The position numbers and the translations under genes were made by a program. The notes beneath the pieces were generated by a model. That model searched no databases. It was not told where the DNA came from and saw nothing but the letters and a program-made list of their open reading frames with translations. Below, piece by piece: positions 1 through 9,500 of a stretch of 23,039 nucleotides of DNA (its first letter is position 1; each line of letters starts with the position of its first letter). The DNA comes from JAMCRM01 sp041685075 (lineage in GTDB: Bacteria > Acidobacteriota > Terriglobia > Bryobacterales > Bryobacteraceae), in the NCBI GenBank assembly GCA_041685075.1, contig JAWLGN010000055.1, forward strand, positions 1 through 23,039, written 5' to 3'.

Positions 1-823
1 TGAGCCCCAGCAGGTCGTAAGTGGCGGAGATGAGGCGCTCGAGGCCGGACTCCTTCAGACCATAGCTGGCGAGATACTCGCCCTGCTCCCCGGCGGGCAG
101 TTCGGCGAGTTCGGCTTCAATTTTGCCGCAGACGGCGGTGACGGCGGTGCCGGCGCGCCCGGCCAGCGGGCCTTCCCGCCACTGCTGCTCGATCTCGCGC
201 AGGCGCGCGGCGTCCTCTTCCCCCAGGTTCAGCACGTAGAGCATGGGCTTCTGGGAGAGAAACTGGAAGCCGCGCACGCGCTTCTCCTGGTCGGCGTCCA
301 GGGCCAGGGCGCGGAGGGGGCGGCCGGCTTCGAGTTCCGCCTTGCAGACCTCGAGCACTTCGAATTCGTGGTCCAGGCCGGGGTCCTTCACCTTCTTGCG
401 GTCTTTGTCGAGGCGTTCGAGGCGCTTTTCGATGACCTGGAGATCGCTGAGCATGAGTTCCATGTCCACGTCTTCGAGATCGCGCCGGGCATCGACGGTG
501 CCGCGCTCGTGGGGCACGGTGGGGTCTTCGAAGAGGCGCAGGACGTGGGCGAAAGCGTCCACCACCCGCAGGCCCGCGAGATAGCCGGGGTCGCGCAGGT
601 TTTCGCGCGAGATGGGGGGCATGTCGACGTACTCGACCACCGCGTGGGTGACCTTGGGCGGCTCGAAAACGCGGGCGAGTTCGTCCAGGCGCGGGTCCGG
701 CACGCGGGCGACGCCGGTCCGCGCGGCGGTGGAGCCGACGCGGGTCTCCTGGTGCGCGCCGGTGAGGATGGTGAACAGGGAGGTCTTGCCCACCATGGGC
801 AAGCCGATGATGGCGGTTCTCAT
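1..823 (-). CDS. ychF-like: Divergent YchF/Obg-like P-loop ATPase, C-terminus beyond window edge
   Basis: 274 codons are visible, reading leftward from ATG at 823. There is no stop before the edge, so the C-terminal TGS-type domain would lie outside. The start MRTAIIGLP leads into a Walker A/G1 loop (G7, then G12-K13-T14). YchF proteins bind ATP because G4 is NxxE instead of NKxD, and N199-L-G-E202 follows the strand MLYVL here. Residues 36-50 (TGVARVPDPRLDELA) and the charged coiled-coil insert at about 115-180 are typical YchF. The G3 loop is odd: D67-M-P-P70 replaces the usual DxAG, the following glycine-rich switch segment looks shortened, and the usual FxTIxP-type segment after G1 is replaced by RVGSTAART. 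YchF is a cytosolic ribosome-associated ATPase; whether this copy hydrolyses ATP is uncertain. It starts 9 nt after the MoxR stop with no clear ribosome site, so coupled translation is likely. Confidence 0.85.
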   Translation of the reverse strand, partial: MRTAIIGLPMVGKTSLFTILTGAHQETRVGSTAARTGVARVPDPRLDELARVFEPPKVTHAVVEYVDMPPISRENLRDPGYLAGLRVVDAFAHVLRLFEDPTVPHERGTVDARRDLEDVDMELMLSDLQVIEKRLERLDKDRKKVKDPGLDHEFEVLEVCKAELEAGRPLRALALDADQEKRVRGFQFLSQKPMLYVLNLGEEDAARLREIEQQWREGPLAGRAGTAVTAVCGKIEAELAELPAGEQGEYLASYGLKESGLERLISATYDLLGL

Positions 824-832
824 AGTAAAGGG

Positions 833-1819
<987 letters not shown>

Positions 1820-1886
1820 TCAAGCCTATGATACTAAAGTTGTGGTTCCGGCCACCACGGCGGCAGCGCGACGGCGTCGCGGGCAC

Positions 1887-1905
1887 AGCCCGGCTGGAGC
1901 GGGCT
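1887..1905 (-). other. Short hairpin overlapping the stop of the 88-aa gene
   Basis: AGCCCG (1887-1892) and CGGGCT (1900-1905) form a 6-bp stem with a 7-nt loop; the right arm overlaps the stop codon at 1904-1906. No T-tract follows on the minus strand, so it would be a weak terminator or attenuator at best between this gene and moxR. Confidence 0.3.
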
Positions 1906-2170
1906 AGGGGTTCCAGGCCAGCCAGTCGGCCTGGCCGAAGGGAACCCAGTTGAGATCCGGGAGCGCGGTCTCGCTGCCCTGCTTTTCCTTGAGGAAGCTC
2001 GCGGCCATGTTGCGCGCATGCTCCTTGGCCTGGGTTTCGCTGAACTGGCGGCGTCCGTTGACGATCGTGCCGGGAGCCTGCAACAAGACCCGGTACTCGT
2101 CGAAGTCGGCGGCCACGAACAGCGTCAGATCCTCGTACTGGGCTTTGAAGCCTCGAAGCGATCGGAACAC
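1904..2170 (-). CDS. Small hypothetical protein (88 aa)
   Basis: I do not recognise the family. The start is GTG at 2170, preceded by a strong ribosome site (GGGAGG, with GTGTGAC between it and the start). This makes it a credible gene despite its size. The protein is soluble, with no signal peptide or membrane segment. The N-terminal half alternates hydrophobic and charged residues (DLTLFVAADFDEYRVLLQ) and suggests a small beta-sheet. A central helix-like stretch (SETQAKEHARNMAASFLKE) follows, and the end is tryptophan-rich (LNWVPFGQADWLAWNP). It lies 84 nt upstream of moxR on the same strand and may be the first gene of that operon. No function is proposed. Confidence 0.6.
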   Translation of the reverse strand: MFRSLRGFKAQYEDLTLFVAADFDEYRVLLQAPGTIVNGRRQFSETQAKEHARNMAASFLKEKQGSETALPDLNWVPFGQADWLAWNP

Positions 2171-2344
2171 GTCACACCTCCCGCCCGCACGGGCCCCAGG
2201 GGGGGCGCCGGTGCGATTGGTGGGATTGTATAGCGGCCGGGAGATAAAAGCAACGCCGGTCCGAATTGGGCGGTCCTGCAGGGGTGGGCGGCTGCGCGCC
2301 CCACGTTGCGCCGCGGGCGGAGGGGATTAGAATGGCTGTTGACT

Positions 2345-4213
2345 ATGGACCGGAGAAGCTTTGTAGCGGCGATGGCGGCGGGGGTCGGGGCGGCGCAGGC
2401 TGCGAAAGCGGCGGGGCGGATCCCCCACGACCCCTCGCAAGCGCACCAGCGGGACTTCGCTCCCACCGGCGCGCTGCGGCGGCTGAGCGAGAACCTGTTC
2501 GTCTACGAGGATTGCGCCGATGTCTACATCGTGCGGCAGGGGCCGCGTGCCGTGCTGATCAACTTCGGCACGGGCGATGTGCTCCGGCGCCTTTCCGAGA
2601 TCGGGGTGAAGCAGGTCGAGCGGGTGCTGGTGACGCATCATCACCGCGACCAGGTGCAGGGGCTGGCCGAACTACGGAACTACGATTTCGCCGTGACGGC
2701 GCCGGCCGCCGAAGCGCGCTTCTTCGAAAACGTAGAGGCCTTCTGGCAGACGGCCAAGATCTATATCGACTACGAGCACACTTCGAGTTGGAACACGCTG
2801 CGGCGGAGCATCCGGCTGGCGGAGCGGGTGCGCGGCGGCGATGCGGTGAACTGGCGCGGCATCGAGTTCCGGGTGATCGAGACGCCCGGGGCGAGCCAGG
2901 GCGCGGTTTCCTACAGCGCCACCATCGACGGGCGCAGGGTGGTCTTCACCGGGGACCTGATCGCGGGCGCGGGCAAGGTCAACAACTGGTACGACATGCA
3001 TTGGGGCTACTACGGGTTCACCCGGGGCATCGACGCCTCCGACGCCGCCTTCGCGCGCCTGCGGGCGGAGCGTCCGGAGTGGCTGCTGCCCTCCCACGGC
3101 GGCGCCATCCGCGAGCCGGAGACCGCCATGCGGGAGAACAGCCGCGTCTACGCGCTCCTGCGCACCATGCTGCCGCCCAACTCCACCGGGAGGCAGCGGC
3201 CCGAAACGCGACGTATCCTGCCGCACCTCTACTACCTGGGCGCCACCTCCTACGCCATCGTCTCCGACAACGGTAAAGCCTTCATCTACGACTACGGCTA
3301 CCTGGATTCGGAAACCCTCCGGAAATTTCAGCGAGAGTTCAAGATCCGGCACTTTACCGTGAGCTTCAGCCACTACCACGACGACCACCTCATCCGGGTC
3401 TATGAACTGTTGAGAGTGGCCGATCTCGAGATCTGGAGCCACGAGTGCCTGGTGGACGTGCTGCGCCACCCCACGCGCTACCGGTTGCCCTGCCTGATTC
3501 CCTACCCCATCGAAGTGGACCGGGTGATCGGCGAAGAGGAGGGGGTGGAATGGGAGGGCTATACCCTGGAGTTCTTCCACATGCCCGGCCAGACCGAGTA
3601 CCACCAGGGCATGGTCGCGACGATCGACGGGAAGAAGGTGATGTTCACCGGCGACAACACCTGGAAGAAGGCCGACGAAGGGCGCATCCGCAACGGGCCG
3701 CTGGTGCCGCACAACCAGTACTTTCTCGACGGCGGGTTCATCACTTGCGCGCGGCAGATGCTGCGCCACTTGCCGGACATCGTCTGCCCGGCGCACACCG
3801 AAGAGTATTCGCCGTCGAAGGAGGACCTGGAGCAGTTTCTCGGCTGGGCGCGGCAATTGCGCGAGGTGATGACGGAGCTGATTGCGCAGCCGGACCCCAA
3901 CTTCGGGACGGACAACCGGTGGTGCCACTTCTATCCCGTGCGGATCACCGAAGGCGCGGAGGAGTTCAGCGTAGAGCTGAGGGTGCGCAACCACCTGTTC
4001 CGGCCGGGCAGCGTGCGGGTGGAGCTGAAGCTGCCGGAGGGCATCGAGTGCCGCAACCCGGTCCGCACCCTGGCGCTGGAGCCGAAGATGGAGGCGGCGG
4101 AGCGGTTCGTGCTGCGCCGCAGCGGCGGCCGCGGGAGGCGCGCCGTCATCACCGCCGATGTGACCTTCAACCGCAGGCGGCTGGGCGAGGTGGCGGAGAT
4201 GGTGGTGGAGTAG
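2345..4213 (+). CDS. Tat-exported protein with two tandem metallo-beta-lactamase domains
   Basis: 622 residues from ATG at 2345. This start puts a twin-arginine signal (MDRRSFVAAMAAG...AAQAAKA) at the N-terminus; the open frame extends further upstream but would bury the signal. Domain 1 is at about 45-260 and domain 2 at about 290-500. Domain 2 keeps the MBL-fold ligands H343-x-H345-x-D347-H348, H420, D437 (FTGDNTW) and H484 (CPAHTEE), so it should bind two metals. Domain 1 has H98-H-H100-R-D102 but Q103 in place of the last His, no His in the PGASQGA loop, then D204 and H251, so it is probably crippled or mononuclear. Residues from about 530 to the end look like a beta-sandwich (FSVELRVRNHLFRPGSVRVELKLP). 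A hydrolase of unknown substrate acting in the periplasm is the inference. It converges on the next gene, leaving 3 bp. Confidence 0.88.
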   Translation: MDRRSFVAAMAAGVGAAQAAKAAGRIPHDPSQAHQRDFAPTGALRRLSENLFVYEDCADVYIVRQGPRAVLINFGTGDVLRRLSEIGVKQVERVLVTHHHRDQVQGLAELRNYDFAVTAPAAEARFFENVEAFWQTAKIYIDYEHTSSWNTLRRSIRLAERVRGGDAVNWRGIEFRVIETPGASQGAVSYSATIDGRRVVFTGDLIAGAGKVNNWYDMHWGYYGFTRGIDASDAAFARLRAERPEWLLPSHGGAIREPETAMRENSRVYALLRTMLPPNSTGRQRPETRRILPHLYYLGATSYAIVSDNGKAFIYDYGYLDSETLRKFQREFKIRHFTVSFSHYHDDHLIRVYELLRVADLEIWSHECLVDVLRHPTRYRLPCLIPYPIEVDRVIGEEEGVEWEGYTLEFFHMPGQTEYHQGMVATIDGKKVMFTGDNTWKKADEGRIRNGPLVPHNQYFLDGGFITCARQMLRHLPDIVCPAHTEEYSPSKEDLEQFLGWARQLREVMTELIAQPDPNFGTDNRWCHFYPVRITEGAEEFSVELRVRNHLFRPGSVRVELKLPEGIECRNPVRTLALEPKMEAAERFVLRRSGGRGRRAVITADVTFNRRRLGEVAEMVVE

Positions 4214-4216
4214 GGC

Positions 4217-5917
4217 TCACTCCACCCGGATGCGGAACTCCAGGGTCTGGGAGTCGCGCCCGACGGGCGTGGTGAGCGCGCCGACGGCGTTGCCGATGCC
4301 CTCCTCCGGGCCGTTGGCGTAGGGGCTGAAGGGCCGCACGGGCCAGACCAGGCGCGAAGCCGGGGGCACGTAGAGCCTCCAGCCGTTGTGCCGTATCCAG
4401 CCGCCAATCTCCCCGGGGGCAAGCTCCAGGGTGTCTTCGCCGAGCACGAACTTCTTCCCCGCCCCGGTTTCGAGCGGCTGCCCGGCCTTCAGGCACAACT
4501 GGAGATTGTGGGCGGCCTCGGCGCCCCGGTCGCGCACCTCGATGGCGAAGCGGAAGCGCGCCTCATCCCGGGACGGCCGCGGGATTTCGAGCACGCTGAA
4601 AAAGGAGTTGAAGGCCAGGGCCAGGCGGTCCTGCGGGCCATCCATCCAGAGGCGGGTGTCGGAGGGTATGGTGCGGACCTCGCCGCCGGTCGTCTCCCGG
4701 AAGGTGGCCAGCTCGGGCTGGTGCTTGGAGTTGGCTCCGGTGATGATGAGGCCGGTCTGGCGGTGAAAGATGCTGAGGTGGCCCTGGCGGTCGAGCCGCC
4801 AGCGGCTGGCGGTGGGGAGGTCGATCAGGCCGGAGAGCGCCACCACCCAGTCGCCGGTCTTGCGGATGCTTGCCGGCACGCTCATCCGGTGGACGTAGTT
4901 TTCGGTATCCAGGGGAATGGCTTCCAGGGGGCCCTCGTGATAGTAGAGGGCGTTCTGGGCCAGGCGGCCGAGCATTTCGAGCCAGGGCCTCTCGGGATAG
5001 AAGTCCATCAGGAACTCGCTGTAGCGGCGGCCGGAGGGGAAATTGGAGAAGCCGAACTGGCCCCACATGGTTTCGCTCCAGTAGCGATTGCGGTCGTTAT
5101 GGACCTCGATGGGGGCGCCGTTGGGCCAGGTGTAGTGCATGTGGAAGTCGGTGTTGCGGCGGAGGGCCTCGAGCGCGGCGGGGTCGCGGCTGTGTTCCCA
5201 GTACAGCGCCACGCCGGTGAGGGTGAGGTAGTCGTAGCCGGGGGTGGGGTGGGCGGCGTTCTGCTCGCCCCAGAAGCCGTCCGGGCTCTGTTCTTCGGCG
5301 GCGAAGCGGTGCAGGACGGCGGCGCCCAGTTCCTCCCAGGATTTTTCGCCGAAGACGCGGCCGGCCAGATAGATGGTGGAGGACCACAGGGAGTAGTGAT
5401 TGGGCGAGGTGCCGATGTAGGGCGAGATGTAGCGTGGATAGTCGCGGCGGCGCGCTACCTGCTCCACATACGGGGCAAGGTACTCCCGGAGTGCGCCGCG
5501 CCAGCGGGCGCGCCGTTTCTCTCCCAGTTGAGGTTCGAGCAGGCGGTAGGCTTCCAGCCACATGTAGGCGTCACGGTGCCGGTCGAGCGCGGCGGCGAAG
5601 CGCTTCTCTTCCTGCTCGCGGGCGAGCAGATCGCCGATGGCGAGCGCAATCTTGAGCACGGCCTCGTCGCGGTAGTGCGGGTTGGCGGGGTGCTGCCTGG
5701 CGTAGAGCACCGCGGCCACCAGGATGGCGGAGGGGAAATGGCGCCAGCCGCGGCGGGTTTCGAGCTTTTCGAGCGTGGCGGCGGGATCGGCGGCGAGCGC
5801 CTCCCGGACGTCGGCGATGCCGGCGCTCATCCGTTCGAAGTATCGGTCCGGCAGCTTGGCGGCCCCGAGAGCGGCGGCCAGCAGGAGGGAGACGGCAAAG
5901 GCCCTTGCGAACGGCAT
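4217..5917 (-). CDS. Secreted helical-toroid-like protein, possible polysaccharide-active enzyme
   Basis: 566 residues with a Sec signal peptide (MPFARAFAVSLLLAAALGA, cleavage near 19-20). The N-terminal two thirds (about 25-370) is a series of amphipathic helices with aromatic and histidine clusters: YISPYIGTSPNHYSLWSS (H174), PGYDYLTLTGVALYWEHS, DFHMHYTWPNGAP, EVHNDRNRYW. This layout resembles an (alpha/alpha)-toroid. The C-terminal third (about 375-566) is beta-rich (WRLDRQGHLSIFHRQTGLIITG..., LAPGEIGGWIRHNGWRLYVPP). Toroid-plus-beta-sheet is the plan of heparinase II/III-like and other polysaccharide lyases, which is why I suggest glycan cleavage, but I cannot name the family or confirm catalytic residues. 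It is divergent from the methyltransferase gene (66 bp) and tail-to-tail with the MBL gene. Confidence 0.75.
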   Translation of the reverse strand: MPFARAFAVSLLLAAALGAAKLPDRYFERMSAGIADVREALAADPAATLEKLETRRGWRHFPSAILVAAVLYARQHPANPHYRDEAVLKIALAIGDLLAREQEEKRFAAALDRHRDAYMWLEAYRLLEPQLGEKRRARWRGALREYLAPYVEQVARRRDYPRYISPYIGTSPNHYSLWSSTIYLAGRVFGEKSWEELGAAVLHRFAAEEQSPDGFWGEQNAAHPTPGYDYLTLTGVALYWEHSRDPAALEALRRNTDFHMHYTWPNGAPIEVHNDRNRYWSETMWGQFGFSNFPSGRRYSEFLMDFYPERPWLEMLGRLAQNALYYHEGPLEAIPLDTENYVHRMSVPASIRKTGDWVVALSGLIDLPTASRWRLDRQGHLSIFHRQTGLIITGANSKHQPELATFRETTGGEVRTIPSDTRLWMDGPQDRLALAFNSFFSVLEIPRPSRDEARFRFAIEVRDRGAEAAHNLQLCLKAGQPLETGAGKKFVLGEDTLELAPGEIGGWIRHNGWRLYVPPASRLVWPVRPFSPYANGPEEGIGNAVGALTTPVGRDSQTLEFRIRVE

Positions 5918-5947
5918 GCAACGAGTGTAGCAACCTCCCGGAGCCGG

Positions 5948-5977
5948 TTGAATCCTGGACCCGCGCTCGACTATGAT
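5948..5977 (+). promoter_or_regulatory. Candidate sigma70-like promoter for the methyltransferase gene
   Basis: TTGAAT (5948-5953), 18 nt, TATGAT (5972-5977). Transcription would begin near 5984, which is the first base of the GTG start codon, implying a leaderless message. No ribosome site is seen before the GTG, which agrees. Acidobacterial promoter consensus is not well known to me, so this is tentative. Confidence 0.4.
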
Positions 5978-5983
5978 CGAGCG

Positions 5984-6535
5984 GTGCGACCTCTACGCTT
6001 GTTGATGCTGGTTTTGAGCGCCGCCCTGGTTGCCGCGCCCGCCTGCGGCCAGGGACCCGTGCCCGACGTCCGTTACGAGCCTTCTCCGCCGGAGGTGGTG
6101 GAGGCCATGCTGAAGCTGGCGGAGGTCGGGAAAGACGATCTGGTCTACGACTTGGGCTGCGGCGACGGCCGCATCGTCATCGCCGCGGTGCAGAAGTTCG
6201 GCGCGCGCGGCGTGGGCATCGACATCGATCCGCAGCGCATCAAGGAGGCGCGGGCCAATGCCCGCCAGGCGGGTATCCGCGGCAACCGGCTGCGCTTCCG
6301 CAACGAGGACCTGTTCCGCGCGGATTTCCGCGATGCCACGGTGGTGACCCTCTACCTGCTGCCGCACCTGAATCTGAAGCTGCGCCCGCGGCTGTGGCGC
6401 GAGCTGAAGCCGGGCACCCGGATCGTCTCCCACTCGCACGATATGGGGGATTGGAAACCGGAGAAGGAGATCCAGGTGGAGGGGCAAACGATTTACTTGT
6501 GGACCGTTCCGGCGCAACCGCCCGAAGTGCAGTAG
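5984..6535 (+). CDS. Class I SAM-dependent methyltransferase with N-terminal signal peptide
   Basis: 183 residues from GTG at 5984. An internal ATG at 6005 is possible, but the GTG supplies the basic n-region (MRPLRLLMLVLSAALVAAPACGQG) of a signal peptide. Motif I is VYDLGCGDGR (54-63), followed by IVIAA. The acidic end of strand 2 is GVGIDIDP (D80), the usual SAM ribose contact. Strand 4 is TVVTLYLLPHLN, then LWRELKPGTRIVSHSHDMGDW. The Rossmann core is complete but short, with no obvious substrate domain. I have seen similar proteins with an apparent export signal in Acidobacteria and Planctomycetes. A SAM enzyme outside the cytoplasm is puzzling, so the hydrophobic leader may act as a membrane anchor or may not be cleaved. 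The substrate is unknown. It is tail-to-tail with the TonB receptor gene, with a strong hairpin between them. Confidence 0.9.
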   Translation: MRPLRLLMLVLSAALVAAPACGQGPVPDVRYEPSPPEVVEAMLKLAEVGKDDLVYDLGCGDGRIVIAAVQKFGARGVGIDIDPQRIKEARANARQAGIRGNRLRFRNEDLFRADFRDATVVTLYLLPHLNLKLRPRLWRELKPGTRIVSHSHDMGDWKPEKEIQVEGQTIYLWTVPAQPPEVQ

Positions 6536-6582
6536 GGCGGGCCTCGGGCGGGGCCTTGGCCCCGCCGGGGTGAAGCCCGCCC
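6535..6582. terminator. Nested GC-rich inverted repeat, possible bidirectional terminator or REP-like element
   Basis: The inner stem is GGCGGGGCC (6547-6555) and GGCCCCGCC (6558-6566) around TT. The outer arms are GGGCGGGC (6535-6542) and GCCCGCCC (6575-6582). It fills the 55-bp gap between two converging genes and touches the methyltransferase stop codon. There is no T-tract on either side, so it is not a classical intrinsic terminator, but a hairpin of this strength should stall or protect transcripts. Its right arm resembles 20260-20277. Confidence 0.6.
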
Positions 6583-6590
6583 CAGGGGGA

Positions 6591-9500
6591 TCAGAAGTGG
6601 AAGCGGGCGGTGTACTGCGTCTCGCGGCCGTAGTTGCCGGCGGCGATGCCCGTGCTCCTGCCGAAAGTCGAGCTGGTATGGCTGAGGTTCGGCTGAGCCG
6701 GCATGAAGGAGTTCGGCATGTTGTAGAACTCCATCCGTAGTTCGAACCGCACCCGTTCAGTGAGCTGGAAGTACTTCACCGCGGTGGCGTCCCATTGCCA
6801 GAAGCCGAAGCCGCGCAGTCCGTCGAAGTACCACGGGTTGGAACGGGGCGTATAGGGCGGCAGCACGGAGAAGGCCGAGGTATCGAAGTACCGGTCCTTG
6901 GTCGGGTTCGAGATCTTCGGGTCGCCCGAGACCACTGCCGAGGTGCCGTGCCAGGAGAGCAGCGGGCCGCTGTTCCACATCACGATGTGGCTGGTGGCCC
7001 ACCCGCCGATGACGGCGTCCAGGACGCGATTGATGTTGGAGCCGAAGCGGCGCCCCCGGCCGAAGGGCAGCTCATAGGTGCCGGCCATCCGGATGTGGTG
7101 CCGCGGCTCGCGCGTGTCGATCATGGTGAACTGCTTGTTGTAAGTGGCGATGTTATCGTAGAACTCGCCCCTGGTCTCCCGGCTGTAGTTATAGCCGAGA
7201 CTTCCGGTCAATCCCCGGGACATGCGCTTTTCGGCCTTGAGCTGGAGCGAATAGTAGCGGCTCTTTTTCCCGGTGAGGAAGCGCTCGGTCAGGTCGCCGT
7301 AGTGCGGGTAGGGCCGCAGGAGGCTGTTCACCGATACCCGCGGCTGGGTGCGCAGTGAGCCGGGCATCTTATCGGCGGGCAGCAGCATGTAGAAGGGATT
7401 GTCGACCGTGACGTCCACCTGGCCCTTGTGGGTGTAGGCGTAGTTGGGGTCCACCATGTTCAGGTTATAGGTGTAGTCCCCACCCCACATGCTGGTGTCC
7501 TGGACGTTGCGGCCGAAGTTCATGAAGAACGTCGAATCGAACAGGACGTCAAAGGGCAGCTCGCGCTGGAGGGAGATGTTGACGCGATCGTTGATGGGGT
7601 GTTGCATGTCCTGCGGGAAGAAGGTCGCGCCGCCTCCCAGGTTCAGGTACCGTCCCAGGCTCTTGCCCACGGGCTGGAGCAGCGGGTTGGTAACGGGGAA
7701 GGGGTCGTCGGCCGTGGTACGCGGAACCCCCTGCAGCGGGCCGAGCATGTTGGTTTGGCGAGAGAAGCCGTCCTTCGGCCAGGAGTTGGTCTCCGGGTAG
7801 ATGGTCACCCACGGCACAGCATAACGGGCGAAGCCGACGCGCAGCGAGGTGCGATCGTTGATGCGGATGGCGGCGCCGACGCGCGGCAGGAAGACGTTTT
7901 TCTGGGAATCGAATACGCCGGGGTGGTTGTCGTCGGTGTAGATCCAGGCGCCGTTGTAGATGTGCTGGCCTTTGTAGAGGGCGGTCACTTCGGCCGGCAT
8001 CTGGACCACGCCGCCCTGGAGTTCCGGAATGGGATCGGTGAGGTCCAGGGTGCGGGAGTACATGCGGCTGTATTCGAACGGCGCGGTTTCCAGTTCGTAG
8101 CGCAGCCCCAGGTTGAGGGTGATGCGGCGGGTGAGCTTGATGTCGTCCTGAAAGTAGAAGGACCACATCCGCTGGTGCGAGTCCACCATGGGAACGAAGT
8201 TGGCATAACCGCTGTTCACCGCGCCGAGGAGGGCCGAAGCAAACATGTTGCCGCTGCGGGAGGCATCGAAGCCCAGGTAGCTTTGCCCGGTATCGACGGC
8301 GTGGAAAGCGAGCCTGCCGGGCGCCGGCGCGCCGTTCTGATCGTACTGGTATTTGAACTGCCAGCCGGCCTTCATGTGGTGGATGCCGCGGTCGTGGGTG
8401 ACGGCCAGTTGCGAGTTGTGGGAACGGCCGCGCACCAACCACCAACTGGCCTTGCCGGTATTACCCAGGGAGCCGTTGCCGTTGAAGTAGAACGCCGGGT
8501 GATAGATGCCCGGCAGCGCTTCAATCACGGGCTTGTACCAGCCGTTGGGCCAGAAATCGGCCCACACGCTCTCCGGCACCTTGGCCCAGCCGGAGTCGTA
8601 GTCGTCCTCCAGGTAGACGGCGCCGTAGCGCATGTTGACGGTGGTCCTGGGGCTGGCGATCCAGAGGAAGTCGATAGCCGGCTGGAGCGCGTCCATCAGG
8701 CCGCCGTTATCGGAGGGCACTGAGAGGGTATCTCCCCAGTTCGGGTTATCCAGGCGGGTCTCGTACTTGGAGAAGCGCGCATACATGCGCCAGTCGTTGC
8801 TGATGTTGTAGTCGACGCGGTTGGAAAAATTCCAGTACTTCAGCCACCAGGGATAGGACTGCCTGACGTTGTTGATTCCGGTGATATCGTCGCCCGGTCC
8901 GTTGGGCCTCCAAAGGCTGTTCACGATCTTCTGGCCGGTGGGGTTGATGCGGTCGACGGGGATGACGTTGCCGGGGAACGGCATGCGGGTGGCGGTGTTG
9001 GTAGCGGGGTCGAATTCAGTGGTCCAGGGATCGTAGATCAGGCGCAGGCTGCCGTCTTTGGCGAACGACCTGGAGAAATCGCCCTGGCGCTCGAGATCCG
9101 TGGGCGCGGTGCTGGTGTGGGACTGCGGCTGGGTGTTTTTCCAGCGCTCGTAGGTGGCATAGAAAAACAGCCGGTTCTTGAGAATGGGTCCGCCGATGGT
9201 CCCCCCGCCGATGTGGTTCTTCACCACGCTGAAGGCGCCGGTGGTGCGGTTGGTGACGGCGTTCAGCCTGGGGTTGCGGCCGAAGTAGTAGGCGGTGCCG
9301 TGGAAATCGTTGGTGCCGGATTTCATGGAGACGTTGAGGGTGCCGCCGGCGCTGAAGCCGAACTCGGCGTCGAGAGCGTTCTGCTGCACGGCCACTTCCT
9401 GCACGGCATCCATGGACGGCATGTAGGAGCCGCGCGCAGAGACCCCCAGGGAGACGCCATCCAGCAGCATGTCATTTTTGCCCCCGGTGCGTCCGCCCAC

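Noticed and set aside
2281..2304. GC-rich inverted sequence before the MBL gene as a riboswitch or terminator
   Set aside because: The arms pair only with bulges and nothing else supports a regulatory RNA.
2672..3994. A 440-codon minus-strand frame opposite the MBL gene
   Set aside because: Val/His/Pro-rich antisense shadow without motifs; the plus strand encodes clear MBL motifs.
4388..5983. Plus-strand frame running in phase into the methyltransferase, suggesting a 715-residue fusion
   Set aside because: This part is antisense to the secreted toroid-like protein and has no domain signal; real methyltransferase sequence begins at the GTG at 5984 with a signal peptide.
7428..8723. A 431-codon plus-strand frame opposite the TonB receptor
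   Set aside because: Antisense shadow; the receptor on the minus strand is continuous and ends in a typical barrel residue.
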